Made by a program: the position numbers and the translations under genes. Positions 1-10,456 of a stretch of DNA of 64,000 bases are shown piece by piece (the stretch's first letter is position 1; every line of letters begins with the position of its first letter). Below the pieces are notes generated by a model. The model saw only the letters and a list, made by a program, of their open reading frames with translations, made no database searches and had not been told where the DNA came from. Source of the stretch: Peteryoungia aggregata LMG 23059 (lineage in GTDB: Bacteria; Pseudomonadota; Alphaproteobacteria; Rhizobiales; Rhizobiaceae); contig NZ_JAUSUW010000003.1 of the NCBI RefSeq assembly GCF_030814435.1, positions 409,689-473,688 on the forward strand, read 5' to 3'.

Positions 1-45
1 GGTCCCGGACCTTGTCCGCTTGGGGCCATCAGGGCGAGCTTTATC

Positions 46-918
46 ATGGCTACTCAAAACACACGCACCCTGGCCCGTCTGATGATGGCGCCGTCCGTCG
101 GTCTCCTGCTGATCTGGATGATCGTGCCGCTGGCGATGACCTTGTGGTTCTCCTTCCAGAACTACAATCTGCTCAATCCGGCCAATGTCAGCTTCGGTGG
201 GTTGTTCAACTATCGCTACTTCTACACCGATCCGGCCTTCTTCCAGTCGGTCTGGAACACGCTGCTGATCGTTGGTGGCGTGCTGTTCATCACCATCGTC
301 GGCGGCATTCTTCTCGCCCTGCTGCTGGACCAGCCGATGTTCGGCCAGGGAATCGTGCGCATTCTGGTGATCTCACCCTTCTTCGTCATGCCGCCGGTTG
401 CCGCGCTGATCTGGAAGAACATGATCATGCATCCGGGCTACGGCGTGCTCGCCGACATCAACCGCGCGCTCGGCTTCCAGCCGGTGGACTGGTTCGCGCA
501 ATATCCGCTGCTCTCGATCATCATCATCGTTGCCTGGCAGTGGCTGCCATTCGCGACGCTCATTCTCCTGACCGCCCTGCAGTCGCTCGATGGCGAGCAG
601 CAGGAGGCGGCCGAGATGGATGGTGCACGCTTCATCGACAAATTCATCTATCTGACGCTGCCGCATCTCGCCCGCGCGATCACCGTGGTCATCCTGATCC
701 AGACGATCTTCCTGCTCGGCGTCTATGCAGAGATCCTGGTCACGACCAATGGCGGTCCGGGCTATGCCTCGACCAACCTCGCCTTCCTCATCTACCGCAC
801 GGCATTGCTCGGCTACGACGTCGGCGGAGCCTCTGCGGGTGGCATCATCGCTGTCGTGCTTGCCAATCTCGTCGCCATCTTCCTGATGCGCGCCGTTGGC
901 AAGAACCTGGACCGGTAA
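46..918 (+). CDS. smoF: Polyol ABC transporter permease, MalF type
   Basis: Inner-membrane permease of a binding-protein-dependent importer, predicted to carry sorbitol/mannitol. The 290-residue product has six hydrophobic segments and the cytoplasmic EAA loop (EAAEMDGA near residue 190) that docks on the ATPase. A second permease, an ATPase, a polyol dehydrogenase and mannitol dehydrogenase follow in the order known for rhizobial smo/mtl operons, so the upstream solute-binding gene smoE is expected just left of the window. The substrate is inferred from context; the permease fold itself is clear. The 45 bases before it hold no complete gene. Confidence 0.85.
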   Translation: MATQNTRTLARLMMAPSVGLLLIWMIVPLAMTLWFSFQNYNLLNPANVSFGGLFNYRYFYTDPAFFQSVWNTLLIVGGVLFITIVGGILLALLLDQPMFGQGIVRILVISPFFVMPPVAALIWKNMIMHPGYGVLADINRALGFQPVDWFAQYPLLSIIIIVAWQWLPFATLILLTALQSLDGEQQEAAEMDGARFIDKFIYLTLPHLARAITVVILIQTIFLLGVYAEILVTTNGGPGYASTNLAFLIYRTALLGYDVGGASAGGIIAVVLANLVAIFLMRAVGKNLDR

Positions 919-929
919 GGAGACCCGCC

Positions 930-1754
930 ATGGCCCGTGCCACAAGCCCCCGCCGCAAGATCCTCTTCACGGTCCTCGCCTGGAGCATCGCCTTCGTGAT
1001 CTTCTTCCCGATCCTCTACACACTGATCACCAGCGTGAAGACGGAGACGGAGGCGATCCAGGGCTTCGACCTGATCCCGACCTTCACGCTGGAAAATTAC
1101 GTGACGGTGCAGACGCAGCGCGACTACATCAAGCCGTTCATGAACTCGGTCATCCTATCCGTGGGCTCGACGATCCTGGCACTGATCGTCGGCATTCCCG
1201 CCGCCTGGGCCATGGCGTTTTCGCCGACCAAACGGACGAAAGACATCCTGATGTGGATGCTCTCGACCAAGATGATGCCGTCCGTTGCCGTACTCGTGCC
1301 GATCTATCTGCTGTTTCGCGATTTCGGCCTGCTCGACACCCGTATCGGCCTCACATTGATGCTGACGCTGATCAATCTGCCGATCGTCGTGTGGATGCTC
1401 TACACGTATTTCCGTGAAATCCCGGGCGAGATCCTCGAGGCCGCCCGCATGGACGGTGCCTCGCTGTTCAACGAGATCGTCTATGTGCTGACGCCCATGG
1501 CGCTGCCGGGGATCGCCTCGACCTTTCTCCTCAACATCATCCTCGCCTGGAACGAAGCCTTCTGGACGATACGGCTGACCACCACCAACGCGGCGCCGCT
1601 CACCGCCTTCATCGCCTCTTTCTCCAGTCCGCAAGGCCTGTTCTGGGCGAAGCTGTCGGCGGCTTCGACGATGGCAATCGCGCCGATCGTCATCCTGGGC
1701 TGGTTCAGCCAGAAACAACTCGTGCGCGGCCTCACCTTCGGCGCCGTCAAGTAA
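930..1754 (+). CDS. smoG: Polyol ABC transporter permease, MalG type
   Basis: Second permease of the importer, 274 residues. It starts at the ATG at 930, eleven bases after the smoF stop and behind a GGAGA ribosome site; a longer overlapping reading frame from base 12 is not real. It has an N-terminal membrane segment, five more helices and the EAA loop EAARMDGASLF near residue 170. MalG-type proteins pair with MalF-type proteins, and the genes are adjacent and co-directional. The assignment to sorbitol/mannitol rests on the operon. Confidence 0.85.
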   Translation: MARATSPRRKILFTVLAWSIAFVIFFPILYTLITSVKTETEAIQGFDLIPTFTLENYVTVQTQRDYIKPFMNSVILSVGSTILALIVGIPAAWAMAFSPTKRTKDILMWMLSTKMMPSVAVLVPIYLLFRDFGLLDTRIGLTLMLTLINLPIVVWMLYTYFREIPGEILEAARMDGASLFNEIVYVLTPMALPGIASTFLLNIILAWNEAFWTIRLTTTNAAPLTAFIASFSSPQGLFWAKLSAASTMAIAPIVILGWFSQKQLVRGLTFGAVK

Positions 1755-1766
1755 GGATACCCCATC

Positions 1767-2761
<995 letters not shown>

Positions 2762-2765
<4 letters not shown>

Positions 2766-3541
2766 CTGGCAGACTGAACGGAAAATCGGCAGTGATCACG
2801 GGGGCAGCACGCGGCATCGGTCGCGCCTTTGCCGAAGCCTATGTGCGGGAAGGGGCAACAGCCGTTGCCATCGCCGACATCGACTTCGACCGTGCTTCGG
2901 CAACGGCTGCAGAAATCGGCTCGGCCGCCTATGCCGTGCGTATCGATGTCTCAAACCAGGAATCGATCGACGAGGCCGTTGCGGCCTGCGTGGCGCGCGC
3001 CGGCGGCATCGACATCCTGGTCAACAATGCCGCCATCTTCGACCTCGCGCCGATCGTCGAGATCAGCCGAAAGAGCTATCAGCGGGTTTTCGATATCAAT
3101 GTCGGCGGTACGCTTTTCACCCTGCAGGCCGTAGCCAAGCAGATGATCTCTCAGGGACGCGGGGGCAAGATCATCAACATGGCGAGTCAAGCCGGTCGAC
3201 GCGGCGAATCGCTGGTCGGCGTCTACTGCGCCTCGAAGGCTGCCGTGATCTCGATCACCCAGTCAGCCGGCCTCAATCTCATCAAGCACGGTATCAACGT
3301 CAACGGCATCGCACCGGGCGTCGTCGGCAGCGAGATGTGGGACGAGGTCGATGCGCTGTTTGCCAAATATGAAAACCGGCCTCTCGGCGAGAAGAAGAAG
3401 CTTGTCGGTGAAGCGGTGCCGCTGGGACGCATGGGCCGGGCCGAGGACCTAACCGGCATGGCGATCTTCCTTGCTTCGGCAGAGGCCGATTACATCGTTG
3501 CCCAGACCTACAATGTCGACGGCGGAAACTGGATGAGCTGA
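2762..3541 (+). CDS. smoS: Short-chain polyol (sorbitol) dehydrogenase
   Basis: NAD-dependent short-chain dehydrogenase, 259 residues. It shows the nucleotide motif GAARGIG (residues 14-20), the structural NNAA motif near 88 and the catalytic YCASK near 155. It probably oxidises sorbitol to fructose, or galactitol to tagatose, as SmoS proteins do. It overlaps smoK by four bases. The SDR family is certain; the polyol substrate is inferred from its place between the polyol importer and mannitol dehydrogenase. Confidence 0.82.
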
Positions 3542-3575
3542 CGGCTCCCCGAGCCCCAAGCCAAGGAATGCACCC

Positions 3576-5060
3576 ATGACGACCAAACTCTCGCTTGCAA
3601 CTCTTAATGACATCGGCGACCGGGCTTCCCTGCCCGCCTACCGCCGCGATGAGATCCGTCCCGGAATCCTGCATTTCGGTGTCGGCAATTTTCATCGCGC
3701 CCATATGGCGATCTATCTGCACGAGCTGTTCAACAGGGGGCGCGACCTCGACTGGGGCATTGTCGGTGCCGGCGTGATGCCGTCCGACCAGCGGATGCGT
3801 GACACGCTGAAGGCGCAGGATTTCCTGACGACCGTGGTCGAGCAGGATATCGACCGCTCGGCTGCGACGATCACCGGGCCGATGCTCGACGTGATCACGG
3901 CACCCGACTTCGACCGGATCATCGCGACGCTGGCTTCGCCGGAGATCCGCATCGTGTCGTTGACGATTACGGAAGGCGGCTATTTCATCGATCCGGCCAC
4001 CGGTCGGTTCGATCCCAATCACCCGGCGATCGTTGCCGATGCCAAGAACCCGGAGCAGCCGAAGACCGTCTTCGGTCTGATCATTGCCGGCCTGAAGGCA
4101 CGCAAGGCAGCCGGGATTCCGGCCTTTACCGTGATGTGCTGCGACAATATCCCCGGCAATGGCGAGGTCACCGAAGCGACCGTCTGCGGGCTCGCGCGAC
4201 TGTCCGATCCTGAAATCGCCGACTGGATCCACCATAATGTCGCCTTCCCGAATTCGATGGTGGACCGGATTACGCCGGCGACCGGGCAGCGGGAGATCGA
4301 CATCACCCGCGACGCTTATGGCATCGATGACGGCTGGCCGGTGTTCTGCGAAGGCTTCAAGCAGTGGGTGCTGGAAGACAAGTTTCCGCTCGGCCGGCCG
4401 GCACTCGAAGATGTCGGCGTCACCTTCGTGCCCGACGTTGCGCCCTATGAGCTCATGAAGTTGCGTATCCTCAACGGCGGCCATGCGGCGATCGCCTATC
4501 CGGCGGCGTTGATGGACATCCATTTCGTGCATGAATCGATGGAGAACCCTTTGATCCGTGGGTTCCTCGCAAAGCTGGAAAACGACGAAATCATCCCGGT
4601 CGTCCCCCCCGTACCGAACACCAGTCTTCAGGACTATTTCTCCCTGATCGAGGCGCGCTTCTCGAACCCGAAGATCGGCGACACCATTCCACGCCTTGCG
4701 CAGGACGGATCGAACCGACAGCCGAAATTCATTCTGCCCTCGACAGCCGACCGGCTGGCCAAGGGGCTCGACGTTCAGGGCCTGGCACTGGTTTCGGCCC
4801 TGTGGTGCCGTTATTTCGAGGGGGAGAGCGACAGCGGCAAGGCGATTGCCTTCAACGATCCAAGTGCCAAACGGCTGCATGCCGCAGCGCTCGCCTCCCG
4901 CAGTGATCCCGATGCCTTCATCGGGATCACCGATATCTTCGGCTCGATCGGCACCGATCCCCGTTTCCAGAAGCGATTCGGTGAGGCGATCGGCAGCTTG
5001 CGGAGCCACGGCGCCGCCGCTACGCTCCAGCGTTACATCGATGGAACCCTTGCCAGCTGA
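3576..5060 (+). CDS. mtlK: Mannitol 2-dehydrogenase
   Basis: Long-chain polyol dehydrogenase, 494 residues, oxidising mannitol (and often arabitol or sorbitol) to the ketose with NAD. The N-terminal nucleotide motif reads GVGNFHRAH near residues 34-42. The catalytic K-x4-N-x2-H pattern is seen as KLRILNGGH around residue 295. Length matches the family. It is the fifth gene of the polyol operon; the fructose formed would be passed on to kinases or isomerases. Confidence 0.88.
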   Translation: MTTKLSLATLNDIGDRASLPAYRRDEIRPGILHFGVGNFHRAHMAIYLHELFNRGRDLDWGIVGAGVMPSDQRMRDTLKAQDFLTTVVEQDIDRSAATITGPMLDVITAPDFDRIIATLASPEIRIVSLTITEGGYFIDPATGRFDPNHPAIVADAKNPEQPKTVFGLIIAGLKARKAAGIPAFTVMCCDNIPGNGEVTEATVCGLARLSDPEIADWIHHNVAFPNSMVDRITPATGQREIDITRDAYGIDDGWPVFCEGFKQWVLEDKFPLGRPALEDVGVTFVPDVAPYELMKLRILNGGHAAIAYPAALMDIHFVHESMENPLIRGFLAKLENDEIIPVVPPVPNTSLQDYFSLIEARFSNPKIGDTIPRLAQDGSNRQPKFILPSTADRLAKGLDVQGLALVSALWCRYFEGESDSGKAIAFNDPSAKRLHAAALASRSDPDAFIGITDIFGSIGTDPRFQKRFGEAIGSLRSHGAAATLQRYIDGTLAS

Positions 5061-5066
5061 GTGATC

Positions 5067-5774
5067 ATGGACCCGCAGCCGATCCGCCTTGTGATCTTCG
5101 ACTGTGACGGGGTTCTCGTCGACAGCGAGGGGATTGCGCTGGAGGTTCTGGTCGAGGCGCTGGCGAAGAAGGGGATCCTGCTTTCGACGAACGAGGCGGC
5201 AGAGCGCTTTCTGGGGCGAAGCCTCGGATCTCTGGCGAAGGTCGTGCGCTTAGAATTCGGCGTCGCGATCGATCCGCCCTTTCTCGCTGACATGCGCGAA
5301 GTGCTCTACGCCCGCTTCAGAGGCGAACTCAAACCCGTGTCCGGCGTCGCTGCTGTAATCGATAGCCTGAAAGCCGCAGGAATTGCGTGTTGCGTGGCGT
5401 CATCGAGCCAGCGGGAGCGGATCGAGCTGTCGCTTTCGGTGACGGGCCTCCTTGCACGGCTGAAACCGTATATCTTCAGCGCCACAATGGTGGAAAACGG
5501 CAAGCCTGCCCCGGACCTCTTCCTGCATGCCGCGCAGCAGATGGGATATCAGCCATCGCAGTGCCTCGTCATCGAAGACAGTCCCGCCGGGATCCGTGCC
5601 GCCCAGGCGGCGGGCATGCGGGTTCTTGCCTTCACCGGTGGGTCGCATACGCAGCATGCCAGCTACGAGACATCCCTTGGCCAATTGCATCCGGACGGAC
5701 AGTTTGACGCCATGGAAAATCTGCTCCACTTTGTCCTCGGAGTGAGGAGACCGGAAGATCTGACTGATGCGTGA
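5067..5774 (+). CDS. HAD-superfamily phosphatase (beta-PGM/GPH type)
   Basis: HAD hydrolase of about 235 residues. Motif I is DCDGVLVDS near residue 12, motif II is the serine pair in VASSSQ near 112, and motif IV is IEDSPAG near 172. It probably removes a sugar phosphate that would otherwise accumulate during polyol breakdown; the substrate cannot be read from sequence. A GTG six bases upstream (5061) is an alternative start. The ATG is preferred as the more usual codon. The gene overlaps the next one by eight bases, so both belong to the polyol operon. Confidence 0.8.
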   Translation: MDPQPIRLVIFDCDGVLVDSEGIALEVLVEALAKKGILLSTNEAAERFLGRSLGSLAKVVRLEFGVAIDPPFLADMREVLYARFRGELKPVSGVAAVIDSLKAAGIACCVASSSQRERIELSLSVTGLLARLKPYIFSATMVENGKPAPDLFLHAAQQMGYQPSQCLVIEDSPAGIRAAQAAGMRVLAFTGGSHTQHASYETSLGQLHPDGQFDAMENLLHFVLGVRRPEDLTDA

Positions 5775-7392
5775 ACACCTCTTGGCCGTGGATGTCGGCA
5801 CGGGCAGTGCGCGGGCGGGGGTGTTTGACCTCAGCGGCCGGCAGCTGGCGCGGTGCGTCGTCCCGATCAGCGTTCACCACTCCCTGCCCAAACACATGGA
5901 GCAGAACAGCGAGGAAATCTGGTCGGCGGTCTGTGGGGCCGTGAAGGCTGCGCTGGCCGAAAGTGGCATCGGCGCGGCAAGCGTTCTGGCCATCGGCTTC
6001 GACGCGACCTGCTCGCTGGTCGTCCGCGATCGAGATGGAAAACCGCTCTCCGTGTCGGAGACGCAAGCGCCCGCGCTCGATACGATCCTCTGGATGGATC
6101 ATCGGGCGCTGGCCGAGACCGAGGCTTGCAATGCGGTCGCCGATCCAATTCTGGAGCATTTCGGTGGGCGGCTTTCGGTGGAGATGCAGATCCCCAAGCT
6201 GCTGTGGCTGAAGACCCACAGACCGGACCTCTGGGCCGCCTGCGGACAGATCTTCGATCTTTGCGATTACCTGACCTGGCGGGCGACGGGATCGGCAAAG
6301 CGCGGCCATTCGGCGCTTGCCTCGAAATGGGGCTATACGCCCGAGGCGCCGGGCACACCTCCGACCGACTATCTGAAGAAGATCGGTCTCGGCGATCTGA
6401 TGGAGCGGGCGGGTCTCCCACTGCAGTCGGAGCCGCCGGGCCGGCCGATCGGCGGGCTTTCGGAAGTCAGCGCCCGTGAACTGGGCCTCGACGAGGACTG
6501 CCTCGTGGCGCCTGGATTGATCGATGCCTATGCGGGGACCGTCGGCCTGTTTGCAGCCGGTGTGCGTCCCGAGGTGCCGTTGACATCGGAAGCCGTGCTG
6601 ATTGCGGGAACCTCGAGCTGTATCGTCCGGCTTTCCCGAGAGCCTGTCTCCGGGACCGGATGCTGGGGCGGGTTTCGCGATGCGGCTATTGCGGACCTAT
6701 GGCTGACCGAAGCGGGTCAATCTGCATCCGGCGCCTTCCTCGACCATATCGTCTCCCTGCATCCGTCTGGCGGCATACCGACAAAAGCCCGCCACCGGGC
6801 AATCCTCGATGCGATCGCCGAGCATCTGGCCACCGAAGGCCCGGATTTCGGACTGCCGATCAGTGTGCTTCCCGATCTGCACGGGACCCGATCACCGGTG
6901 TCTGATCCCTTTTTGACGGGCATCCTTGCCGGCGTGGATCTCGACCGGAGCGAGCGCTCGTTGCACAGGCTTTATTGGCGCAGCTGCGTGGCGCTTGCCT
7001 GCAGCATCCGCCATATCCTCGACCATCAGCCGCGACGGGCCGGAGCACCGAAACAACTGCTGCTTGCCGGCGGGCTCGCGGACCATCCGCTGCTCGCTCA
7101 GCTCTATGCCGATGCCACGGGCTGCGATGTCTTCGTGCCAGGGGAATGCGATGCCGTGCTGCTCGGCTGCGCGCTGCATGCGGCCGTCGCCGCCGGCGCC
7201 TTTGCGACGACAGCGGAAGCCGGGGCGCAGATGCGGTTTGCCATGGCGCATTTCCCCGCGTCACCGACCCGCCAGGCTGCCCTTTCCCGCGACCATGCAC
7301 TGCTCAAGGCGATGATGCGCCACCGCGACGAGCTCACCTTGCTGGCCTCGCCGCAGATCGCCGAGCCGAGTGCGATTCCCCTCGCCATCTGA
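5767..7392 (+). CDS. FGGY-family carbohydrate kinase (ribulokinase-like)
   Basis: Carbohydrate kinase of 541 residues. The N-terminal phosphate loop reads DVGTGSARAG (residues 9-18), and the C-terminal FGGY half has GTSSC and LAGGLADHP motifs. The first motif resembles D-ribulokinase/YDR109c-type enzymes more than XylB. It would phosphorylate the pentulose or ketose formed by the dehydrogenases upstream. It is the last gene of the polyol operon. The precise sugar is unknown. Confidence 0.8.
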   Translation: MREHLLAVDVGTGSARAGVFDLSGRQLARCVVPISVHHSLPKHMEQNSEEIWSAVCGAVKAALAESGIGAASVLAIGFDATCSLVVRDRDGKPLSVSETQAPALDTILWMDHRALAETEACNAVADPILEHFGGRLSVEMQIPKLLWLKTHRPDLWAACGQIFDLCDYLTWRATGSAKRGHSALASKWGYTPEAPGTPPTDYLKKIGLGDLMERAGLPLQSEPPGRPIGGLSEVSARELGLDEDCLVAPGLIDAYAGTVGLFAAGVRPEVPLTSEAVLIAGTSSCIVRLSREPVSGTGCWGGFRDAAIADLWLTEAGQSASGAFLDHIVSLHPSGGIPTKARHRAILDAIAEHLATEGPDFGLPISVLPDLHGTRSPVSDPFLTGILAGVDLDRSERSLHRLYWRSCVALACSIRHILDHQPRRAGAPKQLLLAGGLADHPLLAQLYADATGCDVFVPGECDAVLLGCALHAAVAAGAFATTAEAGAQMRFAMAHFPASPTRQAALSRDHALLKAMMRHRDELTLLASPQIAEPSAIPLAI

Positions 7393-7501
7393 CATTTGGC
7401 GAAAGCCCAGCGGGATTTCGACACCCGCCTGGCAGTGATTTTCGACTTCGACAGCAGCACATATCCAAGCCCTCTTGCGCCAAAACTCCGAACCTGTCAT
7501 G

Positions 7502-7513
7502 TTGCCTATACAA
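7502..7513. promoter_or_regulatory. Candidate HutC operator upstream of hutF
   Basis: The imperfect palindrome TTGCCTATACAA lies 17 bases before the hutF ATG. GntR/HutC-type repressors bind TTGTATA-like inverted repeats, and a hutC gene closes this locus. Position and symmetry support an operator; binding is inferred. Confidence 0.45.
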
Positions 7514-7530
7514 CTTGCAAAGGTTTCGCG

Positions 7531-8904
7531 ATGAGAGCTTCTCAAAGTCTGTTCTGTGAGCGCGTGCTCCTGCCCGAGGGCTGGGCAAGCGATGTGACAA
7601 TCGGGGTCGATCAGAACGGCAAGATTGCCTCGATCGAGCACGGGATGGTGCGTGGACCGGATTCGACGATGCTCTCCGGTCCGGTTGTTCCGGCCCTGAA
7701 AAACCTGCATTCCCACGCCTTTCAGCGCGCCATGGCGGGTCTCGCCGAGCAAGCGGGATCGACCGATGACAGCTTCTGGACCTGGCGCGAGACGATGTAT
7801 CGGCTTGTCGCAAAGATGTCGCCTGACGATGTCGAGGCTGTTACGACGAAGTTGTATAGTGAACTTCTGAAAGGTGGCTTTGGTCAGGTGGTGGAATTTC
7901 ACTATTTCCACCATGCCCTGATCGAGGTTGGCACCTCCAACGGCTTCGAAATGTCGAGCCGCATTCTGCGGTCGGCAGCGACGGCAGGGATCGGTCTCAC
8001 GCATCTGCCCGTCTTCTATGCCCATGCCGGCTTCGGTGGGCTCGCGCCCAATGCCGGACAGCGCCCGTTCATCCATAGCATAGACAGTTTCCTCGCCCTG
8101 CTCGATCAGCTGACACCCGCGTGCAAGGCTGCCGACGTGGAGCTCGGCCTCGCCATCCATTCGCTGCGGGCGGCCACCCCCGATGAGATGCGTGCCGTGC
8201 TTTCCGCAGAGCAGACGGGCGGACCGATCCACATTCATGTGGCGGAGCAAGAGCGCGAAGTCGGGGATTGCCTTGCCTGGAGCGGTCGCCGACCGGTCAC
8301 TTTCCTGCTCGATGAGTTTGCGGTCGACCAGCGCTGGTGTGCCATCCATGCGACGCATATGACAGCGGAGGAGACGGCGCGGCTGGCGAAATCCGGTGCG
8401 GTCGCGGGACTTTGCCCGGCCACCGAAGCCAATCTCGGTGACGGGATCTATCCTGCAACGGACTTCATGGCCCAGGGCGGACGCATAGGGATCGGCACGG
8501 ACAGCCATGTCGCAACTTCCGTGGCGGAGGAACTGCGCGTGCTGGAATATGGTCAGCGGCTTCGCGATCGGCGCCGCAACCGGCTTGTATCCGGTCCTGG
8601 AGCCTCGGTCGGCCGCACGCTCATTGACGCCAGCCTGTCGGGCGGGGCCCAGGCTGCGGGTCTCAAGACGAGCGGCATTCGCGTCGGCGCGCGCGCCGAT
8701 CTCGTCGTGCTCGACGGCGCCAACCCGTTCATCGCTGCGGCCAAGGACGACCAGATCCTCGACCGCTGGATCTTTGCACTCGGCAGCGAGGCCGTGCGCG
8801 ACGTGATGGTTCGCGGAGACTTCGTGGTTCAGGAGGGTCGCCATCGGGCCGAGGAACGCATCGACAACGACTTTGCCCGTGCGCTGAAGAGAATACTTCA
8901 ATGA
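7531..8904 (+). CDS. hutF: Formimidoylglutamate deiminase
   Basis: Amidohydrolase of 457 residues that converts N-formimidoyl-glutamate to N-formylglutamate and ammonia, the first step of the five-step histidine branch. Zinc-binding and catalytic patterns include the LHSHAFQ region near residue 60, HIHVAEQ near 235, HATHM near 275 and GTDSH near 325. The ATG at 7531 gives the family's N-terminus, whereas a longer in-frame reading from 7396 would cross the candidate operator. Together with hutG it shows that this organism uses the formylglutamate route. Confidence 0.9.
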   Translation: MRASQSLFCERVLLPEGWASDVTIGVDQNGKIASIEHGMVRGPDSTMLSGPVVPALKNLHSHAFQRAMAGLAEQAGSTDDSFWTWRETMYRLVAKMSPDDVEAVTTKLYSELLKGGFGQVVEFHYFHHALIEVGTSNGFEMSSRILRSAATAGIGLTHLPVFYAHAGFGGLAPNAGQRPFIHSIDSFLALLDQLTPACKAADVELGLAIHSLRAATPDEMRAVLSAEQTGGPIHIHVAEQEREVGDCLAWSGRRPVTFLLDEFAVDQRWCAIHATHMTAEETARLAKSGAVAGLCPATEANLGDGIYPATDFMAQGGRIGIGTDSHVATSVAEELRVLEYGQRLRDRRRNRLVSGPGASVGRTLIDASLSGGAQAAGLKTSGIRVGARADLVVLDGANPFIAAAKDDQILDRWIFALGSEAVRDVMVRGDFVVQEGRHRAEERIDNDFARALKRILQ

Positions 8905-8947
8905 GTTTCATTAGCCGGCGAATCGTTTTCAACGGATGGAGCGCCTG

Positions 8948-10456
8948 ATGGTGCAGACGATCACTCTCGATACTGTTCTGACATCAGATGCGATCGCAGC
9001 CATTGCGGAGGGCGCCAGGCTGGCCTTGAGCGAGACGGCGCGGCAGCGGATTCTCGATGCCCGCGCGATCGTCGAGGCCCTGGTCGACCAGGGCATCCGT
9101 GGCTATGGGATCAATACCGGCGTCGGCGCACTCTGTGACGTGGTCATCGACCGGCAGGAGCAGGCGTCGCTTTCCCGCAATCTGCTGTTCAGTCATTCCT
9201 GTGGTATCGGTGAGCCGCTCTGGCGGGTGGAAACACGCGCGATAATGGCAGCCCAGATCGCCAACTTCGCCCATGGTTATTCGGGCATCCGGCTTGAGGT
9301 CGTGGAGACGCTCATCGCCCTCCTGAACAAGGATATGCTTCCGGTCATCCCATCCAAGGGTTCGGTCGGTTACCTGACACATGGCGCGGCGATCGGGCTC
9401 GTCGTCATCGGCGCTGGCGAATGCCGACACGAAGGCAAGCTGATCTCGGGCGCCGAGGCGCTGGCAGCGCTCGGTCTCAAGCCGCTCGTGCTCCAGGCGA
9501 AGGAAGGTCTGAGCCTGATCAACGGTACACCCTGCGCCACCGGCCTTGCTTCGCTTGCCGTCACCAGGCTCGCGCATCTCGTCGACTGGGCAGATGTAGC
9601 AGCCGCGATGAGTTATGAGAACCTCGGCGCGCAGACCGATCCATTTGCGGAAATGCCACTTTCCCTGCGGAAGTCCTATGGCCTGCAGCAGGTCGGAAAG
9701 AACTTGCGGACATTGCTGGCGGGGAGCGCCCTCCTGGCAGAATCAGCTGGCAAGCGGACGCAGGATCCGCTCAGTCTCAGGGCCGTGCCGCATGTGCATG
9801 GCGCGGTGCGCGATGCGCTCGTGGAGGCGCGGGCGGTGGTGGATCGGGAGCTGGCGAGCGTCACCGACAATCCCGCCGTCAGCGGATCGCCTGCAGACCC
9901 GAAAGTGCATTCGCAGGCGCATGCGGTCGGGGCAGCCCTTGGCCTTGCCATGGATCATCTGGCAACGGCCGCAGCGGAACTCGCTGCCATTTCCGAGCGG
10001 CGGATAGACCGGCTGGTCAACCCGCTGGTGAGCAGCCTGCCGGCCTTCCTCGCCTCGGGCAGCGGCGTCGAATCCGGCTTCATGATCATCCAGTATACGG
10101 CGGCAGCGCTGGTGGCGGAAAACCGCCGGCTCGCGATGCCCGCGAGCCTCGACGGTGGCATCACCTCCGGCCTGCAGGAAGACATTCTCACCCATGCGAC
10201 GCCGGCAGCGGCCAAGGCGCTCGCCATCCTCGACAATCTCGAGACGGTGCTTGCCATCGAACTGACCGCCGCCGCGCAGGCCCATGACCTGCAGTCTTCA
10301 AAGGCGGCCAGGGCTTTGATGACCCAACGGATCTATGAGCGGGTTCGTCACGCGGTGCCCTTCTACCGGGACGATCGGCCCCTGAACGGCGACATCCAGC
10401 AGATCCGGACACTCCTGAAGACGACGGCCGCCTGGTCCGAAAGCGAGGGCGCATGA
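8948..10456 (+). CDS. HutH-like aromatic ammonia-lyase paralogue lacking the MIO triad
   Basis: A 502-residue member of the HAL/PAL fold. It keeps YGINTGVG with Tyr53 and the LINGT and VTDNP blocks. Where true HutH has [10 protein letters not shown], this protein has [10 protein letters not shown]. Ala-Ser-Gly, which cyclises to the MIO electrophile, is therefore replaced by Tyr-Leu-Thr at residues 142-144. The true hutH 2.7 kb downstream has the triad at the same numbers. This copy cannot make MIO and is probably non-lyase: a partner subunit, a sensor or a different enzyme. The start at 8948 is chosen for GGAG six bases upstream; ATG 8936 is possible. It overlaps hutI by four bases. Confidence 0.85.
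   Translation: MVQTITLDTVLTSDAIAAIAEGARLALSETARQRILDARAIVEALVDQGIRGYGINTGVGALCDVVIDRQEQASLSRNLLFSHSCGIGEPLWRVETRAIMAAQIANFAHGYSGIRLEVVETLIALLNKDMLPVIPSKGSVGYLTHGAAIGLVVIGAGECRHEGKLISGAEALAALGLKPLVLQAKEGLSLINGTPCATGLASLAVTRLAHLVDWADVAAAMSYENLGAQTDPFAEMPLSLRKSYGLQQVGKNLRTLLAGSALLAESAGKRTQDPLSLRAVPHVHGAVRDALVEARAVVDRELASVTDNPAVSGSPADPKVHSQAHAVGAALGLAMDHLATAAAELAAISERRIDRLVNPLVSSLPAFLASGSGVESGFMIIQYTAAALVAENRRLAMPASLDGGITSGLQEDILTHATPAAAKALAILDNLETVLAIELTAAAQAHDLQSSKAARALMTQRIYERVRHAVPFYRDDRPLNGDIQQIRTLLKTTAAWSESEGA

Noticed and set aside
12..1754. 580-residue open frame covering both smo permeases
   Set aside because: Only the part after 930 has permease residues; the first 306 codons are an out-of-frame reading of smoF.
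7851..7862. Second TTGTATAG-like HutC site within hutF
   Set aside because: Only one half-site is present and it lies inside coding sequence.
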